Positions 33,877 through 42,721 of a DNA stretch of 64,000 nt are shown here, one piece after another (within the stretch, counting starts at the first letter, position 1; each line of letters opens with the position of its first letter). A model generated the notes under the pieces. It searched no databases and had not been told where the DNA came from. It saw only the letters and a program-made list of their open reading frames with translations. The position numbers and the translations under genes were made by a program. Origin of the DNA: Alphaproteobacteria bacterium (GTDB lineage Bacteria; Pseudomonadota; Alphaproteobacteria; Caulobacterales; Hyphomonadaceae); the NCBI GenBank assembly GCA_018827375.1, contig JAHJYW010000006.1:51046-115045 (forward strand). The letters are read 5' to 3'.

Positions 33877-36564
33877 ATGCTGAAGATACGTCCGCTCGCC
33901 CCGACGCCTGAGGCTGCGCTCGCCGCGGCGCTCTCGGACGCGCCCTATTTGCGCCGCCTGTCGGAGCGCACTGAAGCCCGCAGCTTCGAGGATGCACTGG
34001 CATCGGTGGTGGACCTGCCGGCCGATACACCGATTGAGGAGGCCATGCGTGTGCTGCGCAAGGCCAAGGCTGCTGTACACTTGTCGCTGGCGGCTGATGA
34101 CCTGTCTGGCCTGCGCGATGTGATGCAGGTGACGGCTGCACTGACCGAACTGGCAACGGCGGCGGTTCAGGCCGCCTTGCGTGTGGCGCTCGGCAACCGT
34201 GGCCTCTCAGACAAGGGCATCTTCATCTTTGCGCTCGGCAAGATGGGGGCGTTCGAACTCAACTATTCCAGCGATATCGATATTGCGGCCTTCTATGAGC
34301 CTGACAGCTTTGATGGCGGCGACCGGTCGCCGGGCGAGACGGCACAGCGTGTCTTGAAGGACGTGGTGAAGCTGCTCGATGAAGTGTCGGCGGACGGCTA
34401 TGTTTTCCGGACCGACCTGCGCCTGCGGCCAGACCCATCTTCAACACCGCTCGCCGTTTCGACCCATATGGCGGACGTTTATTATGAGAGCGTCGACCAG
34501 AACTGGGAGCGGATGGTCTGGATCAAGGCGCGCGCAGCGGCAGGCGACATGGCAGCGGCTGAGCGTTTCATCCAACGGATGAGCAGCTATGTCTGGCGGC
34601 GCAATCTCGACTATTGGGCGATTGATGACATCCAGGCGATCAAGCGCATGATCAATACCAAGATCGGCGCGAAAGGGCTGGAGAACCCCTCGCCTGACAT
34701 CAAGCTTGGTCCTGGCGGCATTCGCGAGATCGAGTTTTTCGTGCAGACGCAGCAGCTGATCCTTGGCGGTCGCCACCCCGCCTTGCGGGACAATTCCACC
34801 CTTGGCGCCATGGCGGCCCTGCGCGATGCGGGCATTGTGACGGGCGGAACGGCAGATGCCCTGTCAGTGGCCTACAAGGCGCTGCGCAATGTCGAGCACC
34901 GCATTCAGATGCGCCATGACGAGCAGAGCCATACGATCCCTGCCGATACGGCTGAACGCGAAGGTGTTGCGGCGCTTTGCGGCTATGATTCGCTGGCCGA
35001 TTTCGACCGCGACCTGCTTGAAACGCGGCAGATGGTGCAGGAAGCCTATGATGGCCTTTTCGCGCATGATGACCATGAGGACGCGGCGAGCGACGTGGGC
35101 AACCTCGTGTTCACGGGCGTTGATGATGACCCGGAGACGGTGCGTACACTTGATGGTCTGGGCTTTACCGATCCAAGCCGGGCGATTGGCACGATCCGCA
35201 ACTGGCACAGGGGAAATGTCCCCGCGACCCGCACCGTGCGTGGGCGCGAATTGCTGACGGCGATCCTGCCGCGCATGCTGACGGCGATGGGCGAGACAGG
35301 TGAACCGGACGAGGCGTTCCGTTGGTTCTCTCGCTTCTTCAGCGGGCTGTCCTCAGGTGTGCAAACACTGTCCATGCTGCTTGCGAAACCGGACCTGCTG
35401 GACGACCTTGTGGCCACGCTGGCACTGGCTCCACGCCTCGCGGAAATCCTGTCGCGCCGGCCCGACCTGCTTGAGGCGCTGGTGAGCGGTGATGCGCCTG
35501 TGCCACCGCGGGCTGATGCTGCGACGAATTTCGATGCTGCACTGGATGACTGGCGCCGGTATCATCGCGAGCAGAGTTTCCTGATCGGGCACCGCCTGCT
35601 GCATGGGCTGATCAATGCGTCCGATGCGGCGATGCACTGGTCGCGCCTTGCTGATGAAACCATTCGGCAGATGGCCTCGGCCGCCGAGGCGGAGACTGTG
35701 CGCCGCTATGGCGAGGCGCCGGGCACCTGGGGCGTGTTCGCCATGGGCAAGCTGGGTGGCTCGGAACTGACAGCGGGATCCGACCTCGATATCATCGTGA
35801 TTTATGATGCTCCGACGCTGGACGCGCAAAGCTGGTTCACGCGGGTGACGCAGCGCCTGATCACGGCCCTGACAGCCCCGACTGCGGAAGGCGCGCTTTA
35901 TGAAGTCGACATGCGGCTGAGGCCGTCAGGGCGTGGTGGGCCGGTGGCAGTCAGCCTGGCGGCCTTTGAGCGATATCAGAATGACGAAGCCTGGACCTGG
36001 GAACACATGGCGCTGACGCGGCTGCGTTTCGTGGCGGGTGACGCCGGGCTTGGCGCGAGCGTGCTGACCGTAGCGAAAGCCGCGATTGCCGGGCGTGCGG
36101 TCAAGGATGCCGGCCAGATCGCGCAGGATGTGTCCGACATGCGAATGCGGCTCTACAAGGAAAAGCCGGGCAAGGGGTTGTGGGACCTGAAAACCGAGCA
36201 GGGCGGCCTGATCGATATCGAGTTCATCGTGCAGGAAGCCATGCTTCTGGCCGGCCGGACGGACTGCATCTGGCCGAATGTGGCTGACGCCCTCAAAGGC
36301 ATTGCGGCGCATGCGGCCACAGCGGATGCCGATTTTGACATGCTCGAGGAAGCATTGGGCTACCTGCAGGCGCTGCAACAGGTCCAGCGTCTTGCCATCG
36401 GCAGCGACATGGCCGCAGATGAAATTCCTGACGGTCTGAAAGCACGTCTGTGCCGGGCTGTCGGCGCAGACGGATTTGACGTGCTGGAAGCGCATCTCGC
36501 CGATCTGAAGGCGCGGGTGCATGACATCACTGTAAAGAAACTGCACCTGACCGCGACGGATTAA
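33877..36564 (+). CDS. glnE: Bifunctional glutamine synthetase adenylyltransferase/deadenylylase
   Basis: An 895-residue enzyme that attaches or removes AMP on glutamine synthetase, tuning it to the nitrogen supply through PII. The two nucleotidyltransferase domains are both visible: ALGKMGAFELNYSSDIDIA at about residues 116-134 (deadenylylase half) and AMGKLGGSELTAGSDLDII at about 622-640 (adenylylase half), each with the paired aspartates. Helical PII/GS-contact regions lie between and after them. Somewhat shorter than many alphaproteobacterial homologues (over 940), but no part appears missing. Confidence 0.95.
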   Translation: MLKIRPLAPTPEAALAAALSDAPYLRRLSERTEARSFEDALASVVDLPADTPIEEAMRVLRKAKAAVHLSLAADDLSGLRDVMQVTAALTELATAAVQAALRVALGNRGLSDKGIFIFALGKMGAFELNYSSDIDIAAFYEPDSFDGGDRSPGETAQRVLKDVVKLLDEVSADGYVFRTDLRLRPDPSSTPLAVSTHMADVYYESVDQNWERMVWIKARAAAGDMAAAERFIQRMSSYVWRRNLDYWAIDDIQAIKRMINTKIGAKGLENPSPDIKLGPGGIREIEFFVQTQQLILGGRHPALRDNSTLGAMAALRDAGIVTGGTADALSVAYKALRNVEHRIQMRHDEQSHTIPADTAEREGVAALCGYDSLADFDRDLLETRQMVQEAYDGLFAHDDHEDAASDVGNLVFTGVDDDPETVRTLDGLGFTDPSRAIGTIRNWHRGNVPATRTVRGRELLTAILPRMLTAMGETGEPDEAFRWFSRFFSGLSSGVQTLSMLLAKPDLLDDLVATLALAPRLAEILSRRPDLLEALVSGDAPVPPRADAATNFDAALDDWRRYHREQSFLIGHRLLHGLINASDAAMHWSRLADETIRQMASAAEAETVRRYGEAPGTWGVFAMGKLGGSELTAGSDLDIIVIYDAPTLDAQSWFTRVTQRLITALTAPTAEGALYEVDMRLRPSGRGGPVAVSLAAFERYQNDEAWTWEHMALTRLRFVAGDAGLGASVLTVAKAAIAGRAVKDAGQIAQDVSDMRMRLYKEKPGKGLWDLKTEQGGLIDIEFIVQEAMLLAGRTDCIWPNVADALKGIAAHAATADADFDMLEEALGYLQALQQVQRLAIGSDMAADEIPDGLKARLCRAVGADGFDVLEAHLADLKARVHDITVKKLHLTATD

Positions 36565-36579
36565 CCCGCGACCTCCGTT

Positions 36580-36620
36580 GAACCTGTGATGGGTTTATAA
36601 TGATAACGGAGGAATACCTC
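36580..36620 (+). promoter_or_regulatory. Possible ECF-type promoter before the EF-hand gene
   Basis: TTGAACC ends at 36584, and ATGATAACGG follows about 15 bases later. A similar TGAACC stands before the ECF sigma gene (37250-37255) with ATGACAGG about 17 bases on. A shared GAACC element resembles ECF -35 regions and suggests that the sigma factor controls both units; spacing differs, so this is tentative. The ribosome site GGAGG lies just before the EF-hand ATG. Confidence 0.3.
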
Positions 36621-37130
36621 ATGAAACGTACAACACTTGCAGCACTTCTCGGTTCGGCCGCTTTGGTCGTTGCCCTGCCGCTGGCCGCACAGGCCGAACG
36701 CGGCGGAGATCGCCACGGTGGTATGCGCGGTGATCACATGAAAGCCATGGATGCCAACGGAGATGGCGACATCTCTACCGCAGAAGTCGAGGCCTTCCAG
36801 GCCAACATCTTTGCCGCGGCTGATACCAACAAGGATGGCTCGCTGACACTGGCCGAGCTGAACGCACACCATGAAGCCATGGAAGCCAAGCGCAAGGCAG
36901 AGCGCCAGCAAGCGATGTTTGCCAAGCTCGACACTGACGGCGACGGCAAGGTCAGCACTGCCGAGTTTGCGAGCAAGCCCATGCGCGGCATGGAGCGCTT
37001 CGACACTGATGGTGACGGCACCGTGACCGAGGAAGAGCGTGAAGCGGCGCATGCCAAGATGAAAGCGCATCGTGGCAAGTGGGGCCAACGCGGCGAGAAG
37101 CCGGCCCCAGACGCACCTGATGCCGAATAG
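36621..37130 (+). CDS. Periplasmic EF-hand calcium-binding protein
   Basis: A 169-residue exported protein with a signal peptide (cut after AQA, about 25) and four canonical EF-hand loops: D44-E55 (DANGDGDISTAE), D68-E79 (DTNKDGSLTLAE), D104-E115 (DTDGDGKVSTAE) and D128-E139 (DTDGDGTVTEEE), each with the expected ligands. The intervening segments are Met/His-rich near the N-terminus. The ATG at 36621 follows ACGGAGGAATACCTC. It stands before the ECF sigma operon and may be the Ca2+ or metal buffer or sensor of that system. Confidence 0.88.
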   Translation: MKRTTLAALLGSAALVVALPLAAQAERGGDRHGGMRGDHMKAMDANGDGDISTAEVEAFQANIFAAADTNKDGSLTLAELNAHHEAMEAKRKAERQQAMFAKLDTDGDGKVSTAEFASKPMRGMERFDTDGDGTVTEEEREAAHAKMKAHRGKWGQRGEKPAPDAPDAE

Positions 37131-37221
37131 GCCGGACTGACGGAAAGCCAGGCGGACCGGAGGCATGATATGCGAATTTCTTTCCTTGCATCGCAGATTC
37201 ACGTGCGTTCGGTTCGCCTGG

Positions 37222-37246
37222 CAAACCGGCTTTACCCGCCGGTTTG
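37222..37246 (+). terminator. Hairpin between EF-hand gene and ECF sigma operon
   Basis: CAAACCGGC (37222-37230) pairs perfectly with GCCGGTTTG (37238-37246) across a 7-base loop. There is no T tract, so it may be a weak terminator of the EF-hand gene or an attenuating structure just ahead of the sigma promoter. Confidence 0.45.
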
Positions 37247-37294
37247 TGCTGAACCGCTTTCCCCTTTGTCCCATGACAGGATAGACTCCGCCTC

Positions 37295-37837
37295 GTGGCG
37301 TTCTCATCTGACCTTGACCAGATTACACGGGCGGCTGCCGGCGAACGGCAGGCGGTTTCCGCGTTGGTCAACCGTTACAGCCCCGGTGTGCTGGCCCTTG
37401 CCACGCGCATGCTGGGCGACCGCGGAGAGGCAGAAGACGTGACACAGGAGACGTTCATCCGGGCCTGGAAGGCCCTGCCTGACTGGGAACCAAGGGCGAA
37501 GTTTTCGACCTGGCTGCACCGCGTGGCGCTGAACCTGTGTTATGACCGTCTGCGCAAACGCCGTGAAGCGACAATGGCTGAGCCGCCCGAGCAGGTCGAT
37601 ATGGCCTTGCGTCCGGACGATGCACTCGATCAGGCGGAGCGTGTGAAAGCGGTGGAAAGTGCCATTGCGGCATTGCCCGAGCGCCAAGCCGCCGCCTTGA
37701 CGCTGTGTGCGCTGCAGGACCATTCTCAGGCTGAAGCGGCGGACATAATGGAAATAAGTGTGGAGGCGCTGGAAAGCCTCCTGGCCCGGGCGCGCCGAAC
37801 ACTGCGCACCGTATTTATGGAGAGGAGTGAAGCATGA
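37295..37837 (+). CDS. ECF-family RNA polymerase sigma factor
   Basis: A 180-residue sigma factor with region 2 (about 25-90; EAEDVTQETFIRAWKAL is the core-binding and -10 motif) and region 4 (about 120-175; ALPERQAAALTL, then an HTH through SVEALESLLARAR). No other domain. The start is a GTG at 37295. Its stop overlaps the next gene in an ATGA, and that gene encodes a membrane protein of anti-sigma type, as expected for ECF systems. A GAACC element upstream suggests autoregulation. Confidence 0.93.
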   Translation: MAFSSDLDQITRAAAGERQAVSALVNRYSPGVLALATRMLGDRGEAEDVTQETFIRAWKALPDWEPRAKFSTWLHRVALNLCYDRLRKRREATMAEPPEQVDMALRPDDALDQAERVKAVESAIAALPERQAAALTLCALQDHSQAEAADIMEISVEALESLLARARRTLRTVFMERSEA

Positions 37838-38274
37838 CGCAGAAAATGACCGATGCACGGCTGATCGAACTGATCGATGCCTGGGGCGCGGATGCGAATG
37901 CTTATCCGGTCTCCGAACGCGCCGCCGCGAAAGCGCTTCTGGCTGCTGCTCCCGACAGATTTTCTGCCGAGCTGAGAGCGGCGCGCGACATGGACACGCT
38001 GCTGGGTGGCATGTCGGATGTGATGCCCTCTGCCGCGCTGACGGCTGCGTTGATCGACAGTGCACCGCGTACACGGACGGAGCGCCGCAGCTGGTTTGCC
38101 TCCATGCCGCGCTGGCCCGCCGTTGGCGCTCTGGCCTCTCTCGCCATTGGCCTCGCCATTGGACTCGGAACGGCCCAGACAGAGCCCGCGAATACAAATG
38201 AAGATGCCGTGGATACCCTTATCTATGCGGCACTGGGTTTCGACACGACTTACACACTGGAGGCCGCTCAATGA
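37834..38274 (+). CDS. Putative anti-sigma factor (membrane protein)
   Basis: A 146-residue protein with a cytoplasmic helical N-terminal part (about 1-90), one membrane helix (about 96-114; VGALASLAIGLAIGLG) and a short periplasmic tail. No zinc-binding HxxxCxxC motif is present, so it is not a ZAS-type anti-sigma. Position between the sigma gene and the periplasmic sensor-like gene, with ATGA overlaps on both sides, argues strongly that it holds the sigma factor at the membrane. Confidence 0.78.
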   Translation: MTQKMTDARLIELIDAWGADANAYPVSERAAAKALLAAAPDRFSAELRAARDMDTLLGGMSDVMPSAALTAALIDSAPRTRTERRSWFASMPRWPAVGALASLAIGLAIGLGTAQTEPANTNEDAVDTLIYAALGFDTTYTLEAAQ

Positions 38275-38795
38275 GCGAGACCAGACCAAAGCGCCGGATA
38301 CCTTTCTGGCTCACGCTCTCCGTGATGGCCAACCTTTTGCTGGTTGGCCTGCTGATCGGCATGGCGCTGCGCGCGCCTGACTATGGGCGCGGACCTAAGG
38401 GCATGGAGGGGCGACGTCCCCCCATGCTGGAGGGTGCTAATCCTGAAGACCGCACGGTCGTTCGCGAGATGATGATGGAAACTTTCAGATCTGCCGAGGC
38501 CGAAATGGAAGACCGCCGCGTCGTGCGCAAGACGCTGGGCGAGGCGCTGCAGATTGACCCTTATGATCCGGAAGCGGTGCGCCGGGCTTTTGCCAGCCTG
38601 CGCATCGCTGACGAGGTTGTGCACTCCAAGATCCAGGAGTCACTGGTTCACAGGATGAGCGATCTGACACTCGAACAACGCAAGTCGCTGGCTGAAATGC
38701 TGGCGCACGAACCGGGTGAGGGGCGCGGCCCCCGCAGGATGCGTATGCGCGATGGTGACGATAGCCTGCCCGGACCGCCGCCAGTCGACGATTGA
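38271..38795 (+). CDS. Periplasmic heavy-metal-sensor-like protein
   Basis: A 174-residue protein with one N-terminal membrane anchor (about 13-32) and a helical periplasmic domain rich in Met, Arg and Glu (MMMETFRSAEAEMED, DEVVHSKIQESL). Size and topology fit the CnrX/ZraP-like metal-resistance sensor family, whose members bind metal and signal through an anti-sigma factor. It ends in a Pro/Arg/Gly-rich tail. Co-translated with the anti-sigma gene (ATGA). The actual ligand cannot be read from sequence. Confidence 0.75.
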   Translation: MSETRPKRRIPFWLTLSVMANLLLVGLLIGMALRAPDYGRGPKGMEGRRPPMLEGANPEDRTVVREMMMETFRSAEAEMEDRRVVRKTLGEALQIDPYDPEAVRRAFASLRIADEVVHSKIQESLVHRMSDLTLEQRKSLAEMLAHEPGEGRGPRRMRMRDGDDSLPGPPPVDD

Positions 38796-38805
38796 CCAGC
38801 GCGCC

Positions 38806-39198
38806 TCAGGCTTGTGACTTGTGCGCCAGCTTGCCTGCATTGGCCTCCCAGTTCTGGCCATCAAACGCATCGATCGTGACATCAAGCGCCTGCCAGTTAT
38901 CAAGGCAGCGCCAAGTCACGGCGTAGCCCTCAGGGTTGGAGCGTGGCACGTAGAAGCTCTTGATACCGCATTTACTGCAGAAGAGATGCTTCGCGCCGCC
39001 CGTATTGAATGTGTACTCGGACAGCGCGCCCTGACCCTTGAGGAGCCGGAAACGACTGGCGGGGACAATCACATGGATATTTCCGCTCATCGCACAGATG
39101 GAGCAATTACAGTCCTCGACCTCGAAGGCTTCCGGCAGGTCTGCCTCGAACCGTACAGCGCCGCAGTGGCAGCCGCCTGCACGGGCGGTGAGCAGCAT
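38806..39198 (-). CDS. GFA (CENP-V/glutathione-dependent formaldehyde-activating) family protein
   Basis: A 130-residue zinc protein of the Mss4-like GFA family. Zinc ligands are all visible: GGCHCG (C10, C12), DCNCSIC (C30, C32, C35) and FCSKCG (C74, C77). One family member was reported to help formaldehyde react with glutathione, but most have no proven activity. Its ATG overlaps the upstream gene's stop by one base (TGATG), so the two are coupled. Confidence 0.9.
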   Translation of the reverse strand: MLLTARAGGCHCGAVRFEADLPEAFEVEDCNCSICAMSGNIHVIVPASRFRLLKGQGALSEYTFNTGGAKHLFCSKCGIKSFYVPRSNPEGYAVTWRCLDNWQALDVTIDAFDGQNWEANAGKLAHKSQA

Positions 39199-39680
39199 CA
39201 GCCTTCTTCCTGCATATGCGAAACAAAAGAGTTCAGGATAACGAAGAAAAATTTCACTTCTTCTTCGCCGATCTTGTTTTCATCCGCTGTGATGAAGGCG
39301 TAGTCCACGCCGATAACATAGCCATCCTCATCGCTCTCGGAGCTGATCAGGAAGGCGCGTCCGAAGGGATAGTTGTCATTGTATTCGTTGATCTTGATAT
39401 AGTCGTCGATGCCGGGAGCGCCTGGCATGTCGAAGGTGGCGAAGAGCATGTTCGAGACGCAGCGCTCTTCAGCGTTGCAGTCCATCAAGCGGAACGTGAA
39501 ATTGTAGCCCTCGCGGTTTGCATCAATGCGAACGGTTGCGTCATCGACCCATTCTGTTGCGATGTTGGTACTGTCCATCGACTGCAGAAGCGCCACAACA
39601 TCCTCCGGACCTGCCGGATCGGCGGCGGCAGCAGAGGCGAGTGTGACGGCGGATATCGCGAGGGCGAGAGACTTCAACAT
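39198..39680 (-). CDS. Secreted YbjN-domain protein
   Basis: A 160-residue protein with a signal peptide (cut after ASAAA, about 20) and a YbjN/type III chaperone-like domain: alternating strands such as YNFTFRLMDC, SNMLFATFDMP and the NEYNDNYPFGRAFL segment typical of bacterial YbjN proteins. E. coli YbjN affects motility and exopolysaccharide, but this exported form has no known role. It is the first gene of a two-gene unit with the GFA protein. Confidence 0.78.
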   Translation of the reverse strand: MLKSLALAISAVTLASAAAADPAGPEDVVALLQSMDSTNIATEWVDDATVRIDANREGYNFTFRLMDCNAEERCVSNMLFATFDMPGAPGIDDYIKINEYNDNYPFGRAFLISSESDEDGYVIGVDYAFITADENKIGEEEVKFFFVILNSFVSHMQEEG

Positions 39681-39759
39681 GCTGGGTCCTTTCGGGAATC
39701 AGGGCCGGTTTCTTTCCAAACTCTCACATAATGCGGCCTGCGGGCAATCACGACATGGT

Positions 39760-41208
39760 TCATACCACCCAGACCGGGGGTTTTTTGCTGGCCCAGGGCG
39801 CGGCGCGCTCGAGTTGACCCGCAAGGGCGAAGAGCAGGCTCTCCGTGCCGTACCGTCCACCGAACATCATGCCGATGGGCAGGCCTGATGGGGCTGTCGG
39901 CGTTGGCGCCGTCCAGTGCAGCGGTACGGTCATCGCGGGTGCGCCCATCTGGTTGAAGACGGGGCAATGCGGCGTGAAGCTGGCGACGGCGGCGCCCATC
40001 GTGTCCCGGTCAGCGGTAAGGGCCATGACCCCGAGCTTCTCCGGCGCACGTGACAGCGTGGCGGAAAGCGTCATGTCGAAGCCACCTTCGTCAAGAAAGC
40101 GCTCATAGGCGATGGCGGCGCTCTGAAAGGCATTGTTGGCTTGTGCAAGTTCAACCATCGGAACGGTACGTCCGAGATGTGCCATGGAGAAGGTAATCGG
40201 CTCCAGCTCATCCTCGCGCACCGGGCGGCCGAGCGCCTTGCTACGGTCATCGATCATGGCCGCGATATTGGCGGAAATGGTGAAGAGGGCTGCTTTGCCG
40301 AGGGCTTCGCCATCCATTTGGGGCGCGGCTTCGACCACGGTGTGGCCGAGGCTTTCCAGCAGGTCGGCGGTGTACTTGAGACCGGCTTCTGCGTCCGCGT
40401 CGGGCTTTGTGCCGTTTGGTGCGGTGCGCCACAGAGCGATCTTCAGCGGCTTTGGATCATGATCCAGTTCTGAGAGGAAAGGGCGGGCCGGAGGCGGCGC
40501 ATGGTACCGGCTGCCCGTTTCAGGGCCGTGCGTAGCGTCCATCAGGGCCGCATTATCTCGCACACTGCGGCTGACCGCGTGGACGGTTGAGAGGCCGTTC
40601 CAGCCTTCGGTGCGGCCGGGACCCATGGGGATGCGCCCGCGCGAAGGTTTCATCCCGAAGAGGCCGCAACAGGCCGCCGGGATGCGGATCGAGCCGCCGC
40701 CATCGCTGGCTTGGGCGAGAGGAAGCACACCGGAAGCAACGGCGGCAGCGGCGCCGCCTGACGAGCCACCGGAGGTGCGGGTGGTGTCCCATGGGTTGCG
40801 AGTCTGGCCGTAGAGGGTAGATTCCGTGGTCGTTGTCAGGCCGAACTCCGGGGACGTCGTGGCGCCAAAGAAAACGAGGCCAGCCTTGCGGTAGCGCGCG
40901 GCCAGCGTGCTGTCCTCATCTGCGACATGGCCTTTCCACGCAACGGAGCCCTGCGTGATCGGAGCGCCCTTGATGTCGACCGCGAGATCCTTCGTAACGA
41001 AGGGCACCCCGGCGAAGGGGCCATCGCTGAGGGGCTGTTCCAGCTGTTCATGAGCGAGATCGGGGAAGAGCGCGGAGAAACAGTTGACCTTATCCTGTGC
41101 GGCTTCAGCCCGGGTGAGTGTCGCCTCCAGCAGTTCCGAAGGTTTGACCTGTTTCGTGCGAACAAGATGGGCAAGGCCCAGCGCGTCATAATCCGTGTAA
41201 TCGTCCAT
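39760..41208 (-). CDS. Amidase signature family hydrolase
   Basis: A 482-residue amidase with the Ser-cisSer-Lys triad: Lys73 in FVTKDLA, cis-Ser in SGGSSGGAAAA (S149/S150) and nucleophile Ser173 in DGGGSIRIPA. It resembles the 6-aminohexanoate cyclic-dimer hydrolase/aryl-acylamidase branch; it lacks partner GatC/GatB genes nearby, so it is not GatA. Substrate unknown. It stands alone between the YbjN unit and a histidine kinase, all on the same strand. Confidence 0.9.
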   Translation of the reverse strand: MDDYTDYDALGLAHLVRTKQVKPSELLEATLTRAEAAQDKVNCFSALFPDLAHEQLEQPLSDGPFAGVPFVTKDLAVDIKGAPITQGSVAWKGHVADEDSTLAARYRKAGLVFFGATTSPEFGLTTTTESTLYGQTRNPWDTTRTSGGSSGGAAAAVASGVLPLAQASDGGGSIRIPAACCGLFGMKPSRGRIPMGPGRTEGWNGLSTVHAVSRSVRDNAALMDATHGPETGSRYHAPPPARPFLSELDHDPKPLKIALWRTAPNGTKPDADAEAGLKYTADLLESLGHTVVEAAPQMDGEALGKAALFTISANIAAMIDDRSKALGRPVREDELEPITFSMAHLGRTVPMVELAQANNAFQSAAIAYERFLDEGGFDMTLSATLSRAPEKLGVMALTADRDTMGAAVASFTPHCPVFNQMGAPAMTVPLHWTAPTPTAPSGLPIGMMFGGRYGTESLLFALAGQLERAAPWASKKPPVWVV

Positions 41209-41268
41209 CGCCTTGCGTCCTCCGGCTTTTTTGCCAGTCTGGAACGTCGGGCCATGAAAGGAAAGGGA

Positions 41269-42315
41269 CTAGGTGTCGTCGAACGCCTGGTCTGACTGGG
41301 TAAGGCTGACACGCGTGCCTTTTCCGGGCCATTCCGTAAGGAGAGTGCCGCCCGCCTTGCTGGCGAAGGCGTCAATCAGACGCGCGCCCAGGCCGCTGCT
41401 GCGGCTGGCGGGCTTGGCATTATCGGGCGTGCCGCGGCCATCATCCGTGATCGTGAGACGCCAGGGGTTGTCATCGCCTGCTTTGAGCGCGACGTGTATC
41501 GTGCCTGTGTCGCCCTCCGCGAAAGCGTGCTTGGCGGCATTGGTGACGATTTCATTTGTCACAAGGCCGATGGCGACGGCTGTGTCACGCGGAAGCGCCA
41601 CCGGATCGCAGTCGAGTGTGATCGATACCGTGTCGCCGAGGAAGAGCGCGCCTGACAATTGGTGGACCAGGGCGGCGAGATAGTCGCGCATATTGATCTC
41701 CTCCACATAGTCACCGCCGCTGTAAATGGCATTGTGAATGGCGGCGAAGCTGTGGACGCGCGAGCCGGCAATCGCCAATGCCTCCTGAACATCTTCAGAG
41801 GGGTGATGGCGGCGCTGCATTTCCAGCAGGCTGGCGACCATGGCGAAATTGTTCTTGGTGCGGTGGTCCAGCTCGCGCAGGAGCAGGGCGTGTGTCGTGA
41901 TCTGGGCGTTGCGCTCCATCACGGCGCGCCGAACGGCGCTGCGGAAGAGCCCGGCAAAGACGACAATGATAAGCGCGGCCCCGCCGTTCACGATTGTTCG
42001 GGCACCATCAGCGGCGTCAGCGAATTGAAAGGAGTAATGGTATGGAAGGACGGCGTACCAGGAATAAGCGAAGGCGCCGACGAAGGTGATGAGCCCTGCC
42101 TGCCAGCGGCCGAAGAGCGTGGATATAAGGATGGCCGGGTAGATAAGCGAATAGGGGCCTGCCGATGCGGCAAACAGGTTGACGAATGCGCGGGCACCGA
42201 TGGCCGCCATGACACATATGACGCCAAAACCAATTTGTATGAGTATGGGCGGTATGGAGCCGGGAAGACGATCCACCAGATCGAGTTCACCCAGTCTCGA
42301 TCTGTGTGTCGCCAT
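41269..42315 (-). CDS. HisKA_2-type sensor histidine kinase with DUF4118-like membrane domain
   Basis: A 348-residue kinase: four membrane helices (about 25-125; the GPYSLIYPAILISTLFG segment is typical of KdpD-like DUF4118), phospho-acceptor His in ELDHRTKNNFAMV (about H151), and an ATPase domain with NEIVTNAAKHAF and DDGRG. This HisKA_2/HWE-related class often feeds the alphaproteobacterial general stress response. The ATG at 42315 has GAGGAG nine bases upstream; a GTG two codons earlier is possible. No response regulator is adjacent, so it is an orphan. Confidence 0.88.
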   Translation of the reverse strand: MATHRSRLGELDLVDRLPGSIPPILIQIGFGVICVMAAIGARAFVNLFAASAGPYSLIYPAILISTLFGRWQAGLITFVGAFAYSWYAVLPYHYSFQFADAADGARTIVNGGAALIIVVFAGLFRSAVRRAVMERNAQITTHALLLRELDHRTKNNFAMVASLLEMQRRHHPSEDVQEALAIAGSRVHSFAAIHNAIYSGGDYVEEINMRDYLAALVHQLSGALFLGDTVSITLDCDPVALPRDTAVAIGLVTNEIVTNAAKHAFAEGDTGTIHVALKAGDDNPWRLTITDDGRGTPDNAKPASRSSGLGARLIDAFASKAGGTLLTEWPGKGTRVSLTQSDQAFDDT

Positions 42316-42395
42316 AGACACTTGCTCCTCACCCGTCGCGCCTGTTTTACGCGAGGCTCGGAAGTTCTGTACATAACATTTGTTATGACGGCTGC

Positions 42396-42716
42396 TTAAT
42401 CCAGAACAACCGCCGTACCAGACACGGCGACCATCATCATGGATCCGGACTGGCCGATGACCTGGTAGTCGAACTTGACCCCGACAATGGCATTGGCGCC
42501 GAGGCGCTCAGCGTCGCGCATCATTTCATCCAGGGCGCCGTCGCGGGTCTCGCGGATGGTCTTCTCGTAGGCATCCGACCGTCCGCCGACAATGTTCGTG
42601 AAGCTGGCAAGAATATCTTTTCCGATATGCGCGCCAATAATGACCTCGCCGCAGACGATGCCTTTATAGGCAGTGATCGTGCGGTTCTGGATGGTGGGGG
42701 TGGTGGAGACAATCAT
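42396..42716 (-). CDS. YbjQ/UPF0145-family protein
   Basis: A 106-residue protein of the YbjQ family of small homopentameric proteins (Pfam heavy-metal-binding domain name, function uncertain). Visible hallmarks are [19 protein letters not shown] at the N-terminus and the [14 protein letters not shown] segment. It follows the mutase genes by five bases after their stop and is likely in the same transcript. Confidence 0.88.
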   Translation of the reverse strand: MIVSTTPTIQNRTITAYKGIVCGEVIIGAHIGKDILASFTNIVGGRSDAYEKTIRETRDGALDEMMRDAERLGANAIVGVKFDYQVIGQSGSMMMVAVSGTAVVLD

Positions 42717-42721
42717 GGCTG

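Noticed and set aside
30817..34080. A 1087-codon open frame on the minus strand across degP, the two-component genes and the start of glnE
   Set aside because: It is antisense to four well-supported genes, has His/Arg/Gln-rich composition without motifs, and such stop-free antisense frames are common in GC-rich coding DNA.
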